A program made the translations under genes and the position numbers. From CAYZFD01 sp964477735 (GTDB lineage Bacteria > Bacteroidota > Bacteroidia > Flavobacteriales > Flavobacteriaceae), in the NCBI GenBank assembly GCA_964477735.1, contig CAYZFD010000057.1, positions 1 through 8,008 on the forward strand: a stretch of DNA of 8,008 nucleotides. Reading direction: 5' to 3'. Below are positions 1-6,942 of this stretch, one piece after another (positions within the stretch are counted from its first letter, which is position 1; each line of letters starts with the position of its first letter). The notes below the pieces were generated by a model that did no database searches, was not told where the DNA came from, and saw only the letters and a list, made by a program, of their open reading frames with translations.

Positions 1-707
1 GCCGCACCCCCAATGAGTCCACCGTCAACATCTGGCTTTCCAAAAATTTCGTGTGCATTGTTAGGTTTTACACTTCCACCATACAGGATTGAAACTTCCT
101 CCGCCAAAGCAATGTCATAGTGTTTCGCGATCGTAGCGCGAATATAAGCATGCATTTCTTGAGCTTGCTCTGGACTAGCTGTTTCGCCAGTGCCAATGGC
201 CCAAACGGGCTCATAGGCCAATACAATATTAGACCAGGAACTAGGAGGCAAGTCGAACAATGCCGTTTGCAATTGCGTTTTTACGATTTCATTTTGTTGG
301 CCAGACTTTCGATCATGAAGTTCTTCTCCAAAGCAAAAGACAATTCTAAACCCTTGATCTAGGGCAGATTTAACTTTTTCGGCTAAAATGGCATCGGTTT
401 CCCCAAAATAAGCCCGACGCTCTGAATGCCCTAAAATAACAGTTTCTACGCCAACACTTTTGAGCATATCTCCTGAAATTTCTCCAGTGAATGCACCATT
501 AGAAGCCGAATGCATGTTTTGGGCAATGACTTCAATTGCACTACCCTGAACTGCAGTTTTAGCTCCAGCTAGGCTAATAAAAGTTGGGGCTATCATCACC
601 TCTACATCGTTGGCCACAAGACCGTTTTTAAGGTCTTGAACAAGCTCAAGTGTTTCATGTAGGTTTTTGTTCATTTTCCAGTTTCCAGCAACAATTTTTT
701 TTCTCAT
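1..707 (-). CDS. tpiA: Triosephosphate isomerase, C-terminal end cut off by window edge
   Basis: Interconverts dihydroxyacetone phosphate and glyceraldehyde 3-phosphate in cytoplasmic glycolysis and gluconeogenesis. The reading frame is open from the ATG at 705-707 to the left edge and gives about 235 residues; the family is near 250, so only some 15 residues are missing. Visible motifs are AGNWKMN near the N-terminus with the substrate-binding Lys11, LGHSERR with the electrophilic His94, AYEPVWAIGTG with the catalytic base Glu166, and YGGSVKPN followed by PDVDGGLIGGA, the phosphate-binding C-terminal loops. All catalytic residues are present, so the enzyme should be active. It is the last visible gene of the minus-strand block and starts 10 bp after the stop of the ABC permease gene, so it is probably cotranscribed. 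No Shine-Dalgarno sequence is visible before the start. Identification is secure. Confidence 0.97.
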   Translation of the reverse strand, partial: MRKKIVAGNWKMNKNLHETLELVQDLKNGLVANDVEVMIAPTFISLAGAKTAVQGSAIEVIAQNMHSASNGAFTGEISGDMLKSVGVETVILGHSERRAYFGETDAILAEKVKSALDQGFRIVFCFGEELHDRKSGQQNEIVKTQLQTALFDLPPSSWSNIVLAYEPVWAIGTGETASPEQAQEMHAYIRATIAKHYDIALAEEVSILYGGSVKPNNAHEIFGKPDVDGGLIGGA

Positions 708-717
708 CTTAGATAGA

Positions 718-1797
718 TTAGGTTTTTTGGTGCGCGACCTTAGGATCGAGCCATCCGTAAATTAAGTCCACAAATATATTGATTGTTATGAATATGGTGG
801 ATATGACCAAAACGGCCCCCATTAACACGGGAACATCAAGGGTGTTTAAGGCTTCAACAATTTCTTTACCCAACCCATTCCAACCGAAGATATATTCCAC
901 AAAAACTGCACCTGCCAGCATGCTGGCAAACCAGCCCGAAACTGCTGTAATGACAGGATTTAGAGCGTTTCGAAGGGCATGTTTTAAGACCAATTGACTT
1001 GTTGAAAGACCTTTGGCTTTAGCTGTTCTGATATAATCTTGTTGTAAAACCTCCAAAAGGGAATTTCTCATCAACTGTGTAATTACAGCCACAGGGCGTA
1101 AGCCAAGTGTTAGGGCTGGTAGAATTAAATTCTTCCATTGAACACGAACAGCTTCGCCCATATCATCGAGTTCGAACAAACTTCCTGTCATGTTTAGACC
1201 TGTAAAGTTTTGCCAAACAAATCCGAATAACCAAGCTGCAAGAATGGCACTAAAAAAAGAAGGAACGCTCATGCCAAGGGTGCTAAGAAGTTGTGTGAAA
1301 TGATCGAACCAACGGCCTTTGTATAGTGCCGAAAAAATTCCTAAAAGCAAACCTAAAAATAGTGCCAAAATAATAGAAGCTGTTGCTAAAACAAAAGTAT
1401 TCGGAAGGGTGTTGGCAATGATGCTGCTCACCAAAACCCCTTTCTTTTGAAAAGACTCTCGAAAATAGGGTACTTTAAAGACAAAAACCAGTTGACCAAC
1501 TTCGAAGCATTTTTTGTATTGATATTTCTGATTGCTTAAATAAAAAAAAGAGGTTTCTTCATTGTTGTGAACTGATGCAGGCGAAAGGTCGTTTAAATAA
1601 GCGAGGTATTGTTTCCATAAGGGTTGATCAAAACCATATTTAGCTTTAATGGTAGCAAGTTGTTCACTGTTTTCATTTTGATCGAGCATCATTTGGGCAG
1701 GATCACCAGGAAGAATATTGAAGAGAAAAAAAACTACGGTAACAACCCCAAACAACGTCCACAGCAGTTGCGATATTTTTTTAAAAACAACTCTCAT
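718..1797 (-). CDS. OppB/DppB-type ABC transporter permease (peptide/nickel family)
   Basis: Inner-membrane permease subunit of a binding-protein-dependent importer, of the type that carries di- or oligopeptides or nickel. The 359-residue protein has a first membrane helix at about 9-29 followed by the family-typical ILPGDPAQ, then five further hydrophobic segments at roughly 130-158, 165-195, 222-245, 280-302 and 322-348. The cytoplasmic EAA loop that docks on the ATPase is clear at about 254-282 (DYIRTAKAKGLS...ALRNALNPV), and the C-terminus has the usual YGWLDPKV ending. Between helix 1 and helix 2 the extracytoplasmic loop is about 35-40 residues longer than usual (about 75-113), which explains the length above the usual 305-340. 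The start ATG overlaps the stop of the upstream gene as ATGA, suggesting translational coupling. No partner permease, binding protein or ATPase is in the window, so the substrate cannot be assigned. Confidence 0.9.
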   Translation of the reverse strand: MRVVFKKISQLLWTLFGVVTVVFFLFNILPGDPAQMMLDQNENSEQLATIKAKYGFDQPLWKQYLAYLNDLSPASVHNNEETSFFYLSNQKYQYKKCFEVGQLVFVFKVPYFRESFQKKGVLVSSIIANTLPNTFVLATASIILALFLGLLLGIFSALYKGRWFDHFTQLLSTLGMSVPSFFSAILAAWLFGFVWQNFTGLNMTGSLFELDDMGEAVRVQWKNLILPALTLGLRPVAVITQLMRNSLLEVLQQDYIRTAKAKGLSTSQLVLKHALRNALNPVITAVSGWFASMLAGAVFVEYIFGWNGLGKEIVEALNTLDVPVLMGAVLVISTIFITINIFVDLIYGWLDPKVAHQKT

Positions 1798-2897
1798 TCT
1801 AGTACACTTTCAAAATTGCGCCAATGAAACTTAGCCTGAACAACTCCAGATTTTAGAAGCAACAATCCAGGGTTGGATCGAATGACGGTTTTTAAGGCCG
1901 TTTCGTCACAGAAATAAAAGGGAATATTAAATTTTGTTCGGAATTCATCAATTTTAGTATCACCAGAAGCTGTGAGTCCAATTGTCGTGTAGCCTTCGGC
2001 ATTTAACTTCTTTATGGAAGCTTCAAAATTTTGAATAGACTTTGGTTCAAAATAATCAAGATTGTAGGAAACCACTATCGCAAGCTTGTTTAAAGTCAAC
2101 AAACTATCGGTGAGATCAGCATTTTGACTTTCGATACTAAAATCATGAATAGAAGGCACAAAACCTGGGTCTAATATTTTTGTTTCAACATTTTTGAACT
2201 CTGCATTGATTTTAGGATATTTCCCATAGTTAATGACTTCAATTTCTTTACCATTTTCTTCGAAAATCCAGCGATATTCTACAACAGGTTTGGGTGCGTT
2301 TTCTGGAATGCGCATCTCGGAAGGCAAATGCACACCAACTTTATAGGGCCGAAAATCCCATACAGGTATATTACTAAGGGTTCGAAAAGAAAAAAGTCCG
2401 ATCAAAATGCCTGAAATAGTTAGCAAGATATAGCTTGTTTTTTGAGAAAAAATAGGTTTTATGAATGCTGAAAAAAAGAACAAAACAGCTATCCCTACTA
2501 GCAGAAATAGATCTTTAAAAAAGGACTGCCATGGGGTGAGCGGAACGGCATCACCAAAACACCCACAATCGGTTACTTTGTTGAAATAGGCAGAATAGAA
2601 AGTGAGAAATGTAAAAAAAACAGTCAGTGATAACAAGCTATATAGCGTGAACTTTTTTATCAATCCGAGAAGAAGGAGCAGTCCCAAAACAATTTCAACC
2701 CAAACTATGAAAAGTCCTAATTCTAAAGAAAATTTTTCGAGTAGTGCGACATTTAAAACGGCCTCACTCCCATATTCTTCCAGTTTGTAGGCAAAACCTA
2801 TGGGATCATTGAGTTTGATAAAACCACTAAAAATAAAGAGCACCCCAACAAAAAGTCGAACAAAAAAAACAAGCCATTTGGGGAAATTTTTAAGCAT
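1794..2897 (-). CDS. BT_3928-type protein: DoxX/MauE-like membrane domain plus thioredoxin-like C-terminal domain
   Basis: A 367-residue two-part protein. The N-terminal half is a DoxX/MauE-like membrane domain with hydrophobic helices at about 9-28, 62-82, 87-106, 127-146 and 153-172. It carries the family-like FIFSGFIKLNDPIGFAYKLEEY stretch near 21-42 (motif SGFIKLNDP) and a Cys-Gly-Cys motif, TDCGCFGDA, at 109-117. The C-terminal part (about 180-367) is soluble; its last section, with a Cys at 330 in FYFCDETALKTVIRSNPG followed by LLLLKSGVV, resembles the end of a thioredoxin/peroxiredoxin fold. MauE/DoxX relatives are linked to thiol redox or electron transfer, so a role in envelope redox or disulfide handling is plausible but inferred. 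The gene starts with ATG 6 bp after the DUF1599 gene and overlaps the permease gene by 4 bp. The BT_3928 family name is from memory of Bacteroidota annotation; its true function is unknown to me. Confidence 0.85.
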   Translation of the reverse strand: MLKNFPKWLVFFVRLFVGVLFIFSGFIKLNDPIGFAYKLEEYGSEAVLNVALLEKFSLELGLFIVWVEIVLGLLLLLGLIKKFTLYSLLSLTVFFTFLTFYSAYFNKVTDCGCFGDAVPLTPWQSFFKDLFLLVGIAVLFFFSAFIKPIFSQKTSYILLTISGILIGLFSFRTLSNIPVWDFRPYKVGVHLPSEMRIPENAPKPVVEYRWIFEENGKEIEVINYGKYPKINAEFKNVETKILDPGFVPSIHDFSIESQNADLTDSLLTLNKLAIVVSYNLDYFEPKSIQNFEASIKKLNAEGYTTIGLTASGDTKIDEFRTKFNIPFYFCDETALKTVIRSNPGLLLLKSGVVQAKFHWRNFESVLE

Positions 2898-2903
2898 TTG
2901 TTT

Positions 2904-3437
2904 TTAGGCTTTTAAATGAATGAGCGCAAAAATGGCATAGTTAATCATGTCTTGATAATTGGCGTCGATACCTTCACTAACAAGGGTTTTACCTTGGTTG
3001 TCTTCGATTTGCTTCACCCTAAGTATCTTTTGTAAAATAAGGTCTGTGAGTGAACTAACGCGCATGTCACGCCAGGCTTCGCCATAGTCGTGGTTTTTAT
3101 TTTCCATCAGGGATTTGGTCTCAGAAATTTTTTGATTGAACAAATCCAAAGCCTCTTCGAGGGCTAAATCTGGTTGTTCTACCACTCCCCGCTCTAACTG
3201 AATAAGTGCCATGACGGCATAATTAATGATGCCTATAAATTCAGAAACTTCACCCTCATTTACTTTTCGAATGGCATTTTGCTGTAAACCACGAATACGC
3301 TGTGCTTTGATGAAAATTTGATCTGTTAATGATGATAGTCTTAAGATGCGCCAAGCGCTGCCATAGTCCCTCATTTTGTTCGTAAACAGAGTTCTACATT
3401 GGTTCACTACGAGATCATATTGTTCTGAAGTTGTCAT
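2904..3437 (-). CDS. DUF1599 protein with two tandem copies of the domain
   Basis: A 177-residue, probably cytoplasmic protein with no signal peptide or membrane segment. It consists of two related halves: residues 21-82 with MRDYGSAWR, LSSLTDQIFIKAQRIR and IGIINYAVMALIQL, and residues 114-176 with NHDYGEAWR, VSSLTDLILQKILRVK and QDMINYAIFALIHL. The shared DYGxAWR, SSLTD and INYAxxALI motifs match DUF1599, which I recall as also called nucleotide modification associated domain 1 (Nmad1). A link to nucleotide metabolism is therefore possible, but the biochemical activity is unknown. I chose the ATG at 3435-3437; a TTG directly upstream (3438-3440) would add one residue. It is the first gene of the minus-strand block, divergent from folP, and is followed after 6 bp by the DoxX-like gene. 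Confidence 0.88.
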   Translation of the reverse strand: MTTSEQYDLVVNQCRTLFTNKMRDYGSAWRILRLSSLTDQIFIKAQRIRGLQQNAIRKVNEGEVSEFIGIINYAVMALIQLERGVVEQPDLALEEALDLFNQKISETKSLMENKNHDYGEAWRDMRVSSLTDLILQKILRVKQIEDNQGKTLVSEGIDANYQDMINYAIFALIHLKA

Positions 3438-3464
3438 CAACTCTTATAATTTTCAGTAAATTTC
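3431..3464 (+). promoter_or_regulatory. Weak candidate promoter for folP-cdaA in divergent gap
   Basis: The 74-bp gap at 3438-3511 between the DUF1599 gene and folP must hold signals for both directions. On the plus strand TAAATTTC (3457-3464) matches the Bacteroidota -7 consensus TAnnTTTG at seven of eight bases. A TTG at 3431-3433 lies 23 bp upstream, at the wide end of the known -33 spacing. Transcription would start near 3471, about 40 bp before the folP ATG. A TATAAT also occurs at 3445-3450 but has no correctly spaced partner. No convincing promoter for the minus-strand block was found in the gap. Confidence 0.25.
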
Positions 3465-3511
3465 GGGCAAATTTTGCAAAACAAAACCACAAACACCCTC
3501 TTTTTATTCAC

Positions 3512-4360
3512 ATGCACATCAATTTTAAAGGCCATTTAGTCGATTTTTCTAGACCAAAAGTGATGGGGATTCTCAATCTAACTCCCGATTCTTTTTATGA
3601 TGGCAATAAATTTAACGACATCTCAACGGCCTTAAAACAGGTAGAAAAAATGATTAGTGAAGGGGCGGATTTTATTGACATTGGTGGGTATAGTTCAAAG
3701 CCTGGGGCTGCAGTCGTTGATGAAGAAAGTGAACTAAAGCGTGTGATCCCAGTGTTAGAAGCCATACATAAAAATTTTCCTAAAGTGATCATTTCGATCG
3801 ACACCTTTCGAAGCAAAACGGCCAAGTTGGCTGTGGAAGCTGGAGCCGGAATGGTCAATGATATTGCAGCAGGAAACTTAGACAAACAAATGCTCCAAAC
3901 TGTTTCTAAACTAAAAGTACCTTACATCATGATGCATATGCAAGGAACACCACAAGACATGCAACTTAATCCTCGTTATAACAACCCCACTGTTGAAATT
4001 AAGCATTTTTTTTCTGAAAAGATTGCCCAAGCCCATAAGCTAAACATTAGCGATATTGTGATCGATCCTGGTTTTGGATTTGGAAAAAGCATGGCACACA
4101 ACTATTTGTTGTTAAAAGACTTAGCCCTATTTAAAACATTTAAAGTTCCTGTTTTGGTGGGGCTATCCCGTAAATCTATGATTCATAAAGTTTTAAAAAA
4201 CAATCCTTTTGAAGCCCTCAATGGAACCAGCGTACTCAATACAATAGCTCTGATCAATGGCGCAAATATTTTAAGGGTTCACGATGTGAAAGAAGCTGTA
4301 GAAGTGATGAAACTAACACAAGCGCTAACAGAATTTTCTCAACACGCACTAGATAATTGA
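3512..4360 (+). CDS. folP: Dihydropteroate synthase
   Basis: Condenses 6-hydroxymethyl-7,8-dihydropterin pyrophosphate with p-aminobenzoate to give 7,8-dihydropteroate in cytoplasmic folate synthesis; it is the sulfonamide target. The TIM-barrel motifs appear in order: GILNLTPDSFYDG at 19-31, DIGGYSSKPGA at 56-66, SIDTFR at 95-100, VNDIAAG at 115-121, MMHMQGTP at 140-147, DPGFGFGKS at 185-193 with the pterin-binding Asp185 and Lys192, GLSRKS at 217-222, and the C-terminal RVHDV at 255-259. I start it at the ATG at 3512, giving 282 residues, because the homologous region begins right there. The frame is open upstream to a TTG at 3431, but those 27 extra codons do not look like FolP. cdaA follows after 28 bp on the same strand, so the two are probably cotranscribed. 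Confidence 0.96.
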   Translation: MHINFKGHLVDFSRPKVMGILNLTPDSFYDGNKFNDISTALKQVEKMISEGADFIDIGGYSSKPGAAVVDEESELKRVIPVLEAIHKNFPKVIISIDTFRSKTAKLAVEAGAGMVNDIAAGNLDKQMLQTVSKLKVPYIMMHMQGTPQDMQLNPRYNNPTVEIKHFFSEKIAQAHKLNISDIVIDPGFGFGKSMAHNYLLLKDLALFKTFKVPVLVGLSRKSMIHKVLKNNPFEALNGTSVLNTIALINGANILRVHDVKEAVEVMKLTQALTEFSQHALDN

Positions 4361-4388
4361 TTATATTTAGGCCTTTCAAACTCTATTT

Positions 4389-5168
4389 GTGTTAGATTTT
4401 TTAGACTTTAATCTACTCGACATCCTAGACATCGTCTTGGTGGGACTGCTCCTATTCTATGTTTATCGTTTAGTGAAAGGAACTGCTGCGATCAACATTT
4501 TCATTGGCATTGTGATTGTATATCTCATTTGGAAACTCACAGATGCCCTCAATATGGATATGTTAAGCAATATTTTAGGAAAATTTATAAGTGTGGGGGT
4601 TTTTGCACTTATTGTTGTTTTTCAACAGGAAATTAGGAAGTTTTTATTACTCTTAGGATCCGCCAACCTTTCTTCTAGAAAAAAAATGATGCGATCTTTA
4701 AATTTCTTTAACAAGCAACAACAAACCTCTGATCTAGACACAAAACTGCTCATTCAAGCTTGTAGTAGATTGGGGCAACAAAAAACAGGTGCCCTTTTGG
4801 TGATCGAACGAAATTCGAGTTTGGCTTTTCTTAAACAGAGCGGCGATTCAGTTAATCTTGAACTCTCTATCCCCATTCTAGAAAGTATATTTTTTAAGAA
4901 TAGTCCCCTACATGATGGCGCAATTATTATCGAGGGTGCTCAAATCACAGCAACCCGTGTAGTGCTTCCTGTTTCGGACCAAAAAAATATTCCTGCACGA
5001 TTTGGACTTAGGCATCGTGCAGCCATTGGAGTTACCGAAAAAACAGACGCTGTTTGCCTTGTAATTTCAGAAGAAAACGGGCAAATTTCTTACATTAAAG
5101 ACGGGGCTTTTACTGCATACGATGGTTTAGATGACTTACAACAAATTCTTGAAGAAGATCTCAATTAA
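4389..5168 (+). CDS. cdaA: Membrane-bound diadenylate cyclase CdaA (c-di-AMP synthase)
   Basis: Makes the second messenger c-di-AMP from two ATP. The 259-residue protein has three N-terminal membrane helices (about 11-28, 33-49 and 62-80), a short linker, and a cytoplasmic DisA_N-type cyclase domain from about 115. That domain contains TGALLVIER at 133-141, the catalytic LHDGAII motif at 174-180 (Asp-Gly-Ala 176-178), and the ATP-binding RFGLRHRAAIG with Arg-His-Arg at 208-210. All key residues are intact. The start is a GTG: an in-frame stop lies at 4368-4370, no ATG lies between, and the first in-frame ATG would remove the first two helices. It lies 28 bp after folP, an arrangement I recall as recurrent in Bacteroidota. 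It converges with the ABC exporter gene, ending 7 bp from that gene's stop. No c-di-AMP phosphodiesterase is in the window. Confidence 0.95.
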   Translation: MLDFLDFNLLDILDIVLVGLLLFYVYRLVKGTAAINIFIGIVIVYLIWKLTDALNMDMLSNILGKFISVGVFALIVVFQQEIRKFLLLLGSANLSSRKKMMRSLNFFNKQQQTSDLDTKLLIQACSRLGQQKTGALLVIERNSSLAFLKQSGDSVNLELSIPILESIFFKNSPLHDGAIIIEGAQITATRVVLPVSDQKNIPARFGLRHRAAIGVTEKTDAVCLVISEENGQISYIKDGAFTAYDGLDDLQQILEEDLN

Positions 5169-5175
5169 ACCCTTT

Positions 5176-6942
5176 CTAAACCTCGGTTTCTTTTAAGAAT
5201 TGCACTGTATATAAGTTCTTGTACAAACCATTTTTGGCCAACAATTCTTGATGTGTTCCTTGCTCAACAACCACCCCATCTTCCATAACCAAAATTTTGT
5301 CAGCCTCTTGAATGGTGGCCAAGCGATGGGCGATTATGATAGCTGTTTTACCATCGGTTAATCGGTTTGTAGCTTCCTGAATCAGCGCCTCTGAATAGGT
5401 GTCAATCGAGGAGGTGGCTTCATCCAAAACCAAAATGGCGGGCTGACTAACATAGGCTCTTAGAAAAGCAATCAACTGGCGTTGACCTGCTGAAAGTGTG
5501 CTACCCCGTTCTTTTACATCATAGTGATATCCATCGGGCAATGAGCAAATGAACTCATGAACCCCAATGGCTTTAGCGGCTTTTACAACATCGGCTTCTG
5601 AAATGGATTCATCCCACATACGAATGTTGTTTAGAATCGTATCAGCAAATAAAAATACATCTTGCAAAACCAGCGCAATCTGTCCTCTTAGAGATGATAA
5701 GGTGTAATCTTTTATGGAAACCTTGTCGAGTAAAATTTTGCCATTGTCGATGTCGTAAAAACGATTCAGCAGATTGATAATGGTAGTTTTGCCAGCGCCT
5801 GTTGCCCCCACTATAGCCACAGTTTGGCCTGGATCAACAGAAAAATTAATCTTTTTCAGTACAGGCTCATCTGGTTTATAGGAAAACTCAACATCAATGA
5901 ATTGAACTGCTCCTTTAATGTTTTGTGCTTCCAAAACCCCTTCGTCGGTGAGGGCACTTTGGGTGTCTAAAACATCAAAAACACGCCTTCCTGCTACCAT
6001 ACCCATTTGCAAGGTGTTGAACTTATCTGCAATTTGCCTAAGTGGCCTGAAAAGCATCTGGCTTAACTGAATGAACAAAAATATGGTTCCCATAGAAATC
6101 TCAGGATCTATGGATGTGAGGCGGAGTCCACCATACCAAACTATAATTCCAATGGTTATGGAAGTAGACAAATCGGCAATCGGAAAAAATATAGAGTTGT
6201 GCCAAACTGTTCTAAGCCAAGCTTTTTTGTGCTTTTCGTTAATCGCTTTAAACTTTTGATATTCAGTGTCCTCCCTTGCAAAAAGCTGCACGATTTTCAT
6301 GCCCGTGATGTGCTCTTGAACAAAGGAGTTGAGGTTAGCCACTTGAGTGCGCACATCATCAAAAGCACTTTTCATGGCTTGTTGAAACTTTCTGGTGGCC
6401 AAAATGATGAAAGGAAGTATCATGAAAACAATGAGCGAAAGCTTCCAACTGGAAACGAACATAACCAATGCGACCAAAAACATTTTCAGTAGGTCAGCAA
6501 TAATCATAAAAAGCCCCTCGCTAAAAATGCTGGAGATGGTTTCCATGTCATTTACGGCGCGTGTCACCAGCCTCCCAACAGCAGATTTATCGAAATATCG
6601 CATATTGAAAGAAAGCATATGACGAAATAACTTGATTCTTAAATCGCGCACCACCAACTGTCCAAGATTGTTGGCGTAGTAAATGAATGAAAATTGAAAA
6701 CCAACCTCTAATAACAAGCTGGAAATAAGCAGTCCAATCACAAACAAAAGACCTTCATAATCTTTAGGGGAAATGTAGTCGTCTATGGCAACTTTCACCA
6801 AATAAGGGCTAAGTGTAGAGAAAGCAGAAAGCAATACTGCCGCTAACAAGACGAAAACAAAAGTTATCTTGTAGGGGCGCACAACAGCCATCAACCTTCT
6901 AAACAACGGAAAATCAAAAAAAGTACCCGAATTATTTTTCAT
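5176..6942 (-). CDS. MsbA-like ABC exporter (fused permease and ATPase half-transporter)
   Basis: A 588-residue half-transporter that should work as a homodimer in the inner membrane, exporting lipids, drugs or other hydrophobic compounds. The N-terminal type IV exporter membrane domain spans about 17-310 with six predicted helices (for example 28-48, 64-88, 144-164, 167-185, 257-272 and 284-297). The nucleotide-binding domain covers about 345-580 and is complete: Walker A GATGAGKTT at 379-387, Q-loop Gln427, signature LSAGQ at 483-487, Walker B ILVLDE at 503-508 with catalytic Glu508, D-loop SSID at 511-514, and H-loop His539. Thus it should be active. The ATG lies within the end of truA (11-bp overlap), so translation may be coupled. 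The substrate cannot be told from sequence; similarity to MsbA and to multidrug exporters is about equal, so I give no gene symbol. Confidence 0.93.
   Translation of the reverse strand: MKNNSGTFFDFPLFRRLMAVVRPYKITFVFVLLAAVLLSAFSTLSPYLVKVAIDDYISPKDYEGLLFVIGLLISSLLLEVGFQFSFIYYANNLGQLVVRDLRIKLFRHMLSFNMRYFDKSAVGRLVTRAVNDMETISSIFSEGLFMIIADLLKMFLVALVMFVSSWKLSLIVFMILPFIILATRKFQQAMKSAFDDVRTQVANLNSFVQEHITGMKIVQLFAREDTEYQKFKAINEKHKKAWLRTVWHNSIFFPIADLSTSITIGIIVWYGGLRLTSIDPEISMGTIFLFIQLSQMLFRPLRQIADKFNTLQMGMVAGRRVFDVLDTQSALTDEGVLEAQNIKGAVQFIDVEFSYKPDEPVLKKINFSVDPGQTVAIVGATGAGKTTIINLLNRFYDIDNGKILLDKVSIKDYTLSSLRGQIALVLQDVFLFADTILNNIRMWDESISEADVVKAAKAIGVHEFICSLPDGYHYDVKERGSTLSAGQRQLIAFLRAYVSQPAILVLDEATSSIDTYSEALIQEATNRLTDGKTAIIIAHRLATIQEADKILVMEDGVVVEQGTHQELLAKNGLYKNLYTVQFLKETEV

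Noticed and set aside
120..362. Short plus-strand open frame of 80 codons.
   Set aside because: It lies antisense to tpiA, whose catalytic motifs are intact, so it is a shadow frame.
3431..3511. Upstream extension of FolP by 27 residues from a TTG.
   Set aside because: The extension does not resemble FolP N-termini, fills the divergent promoter gap and overlaps the DUF1599 start; the ATG at 3512 fits the family.
5178..5189. AAACCTCGGTTT inverted repeat followed by a T-rich stretch, as a possible bidirectional terminator between cdaA and the exporter gene.
   Set aside because: The stem is only 4-5 AT-rich pairs with a 2-4 base loop and lies within the last exporter codons; too weak to call.
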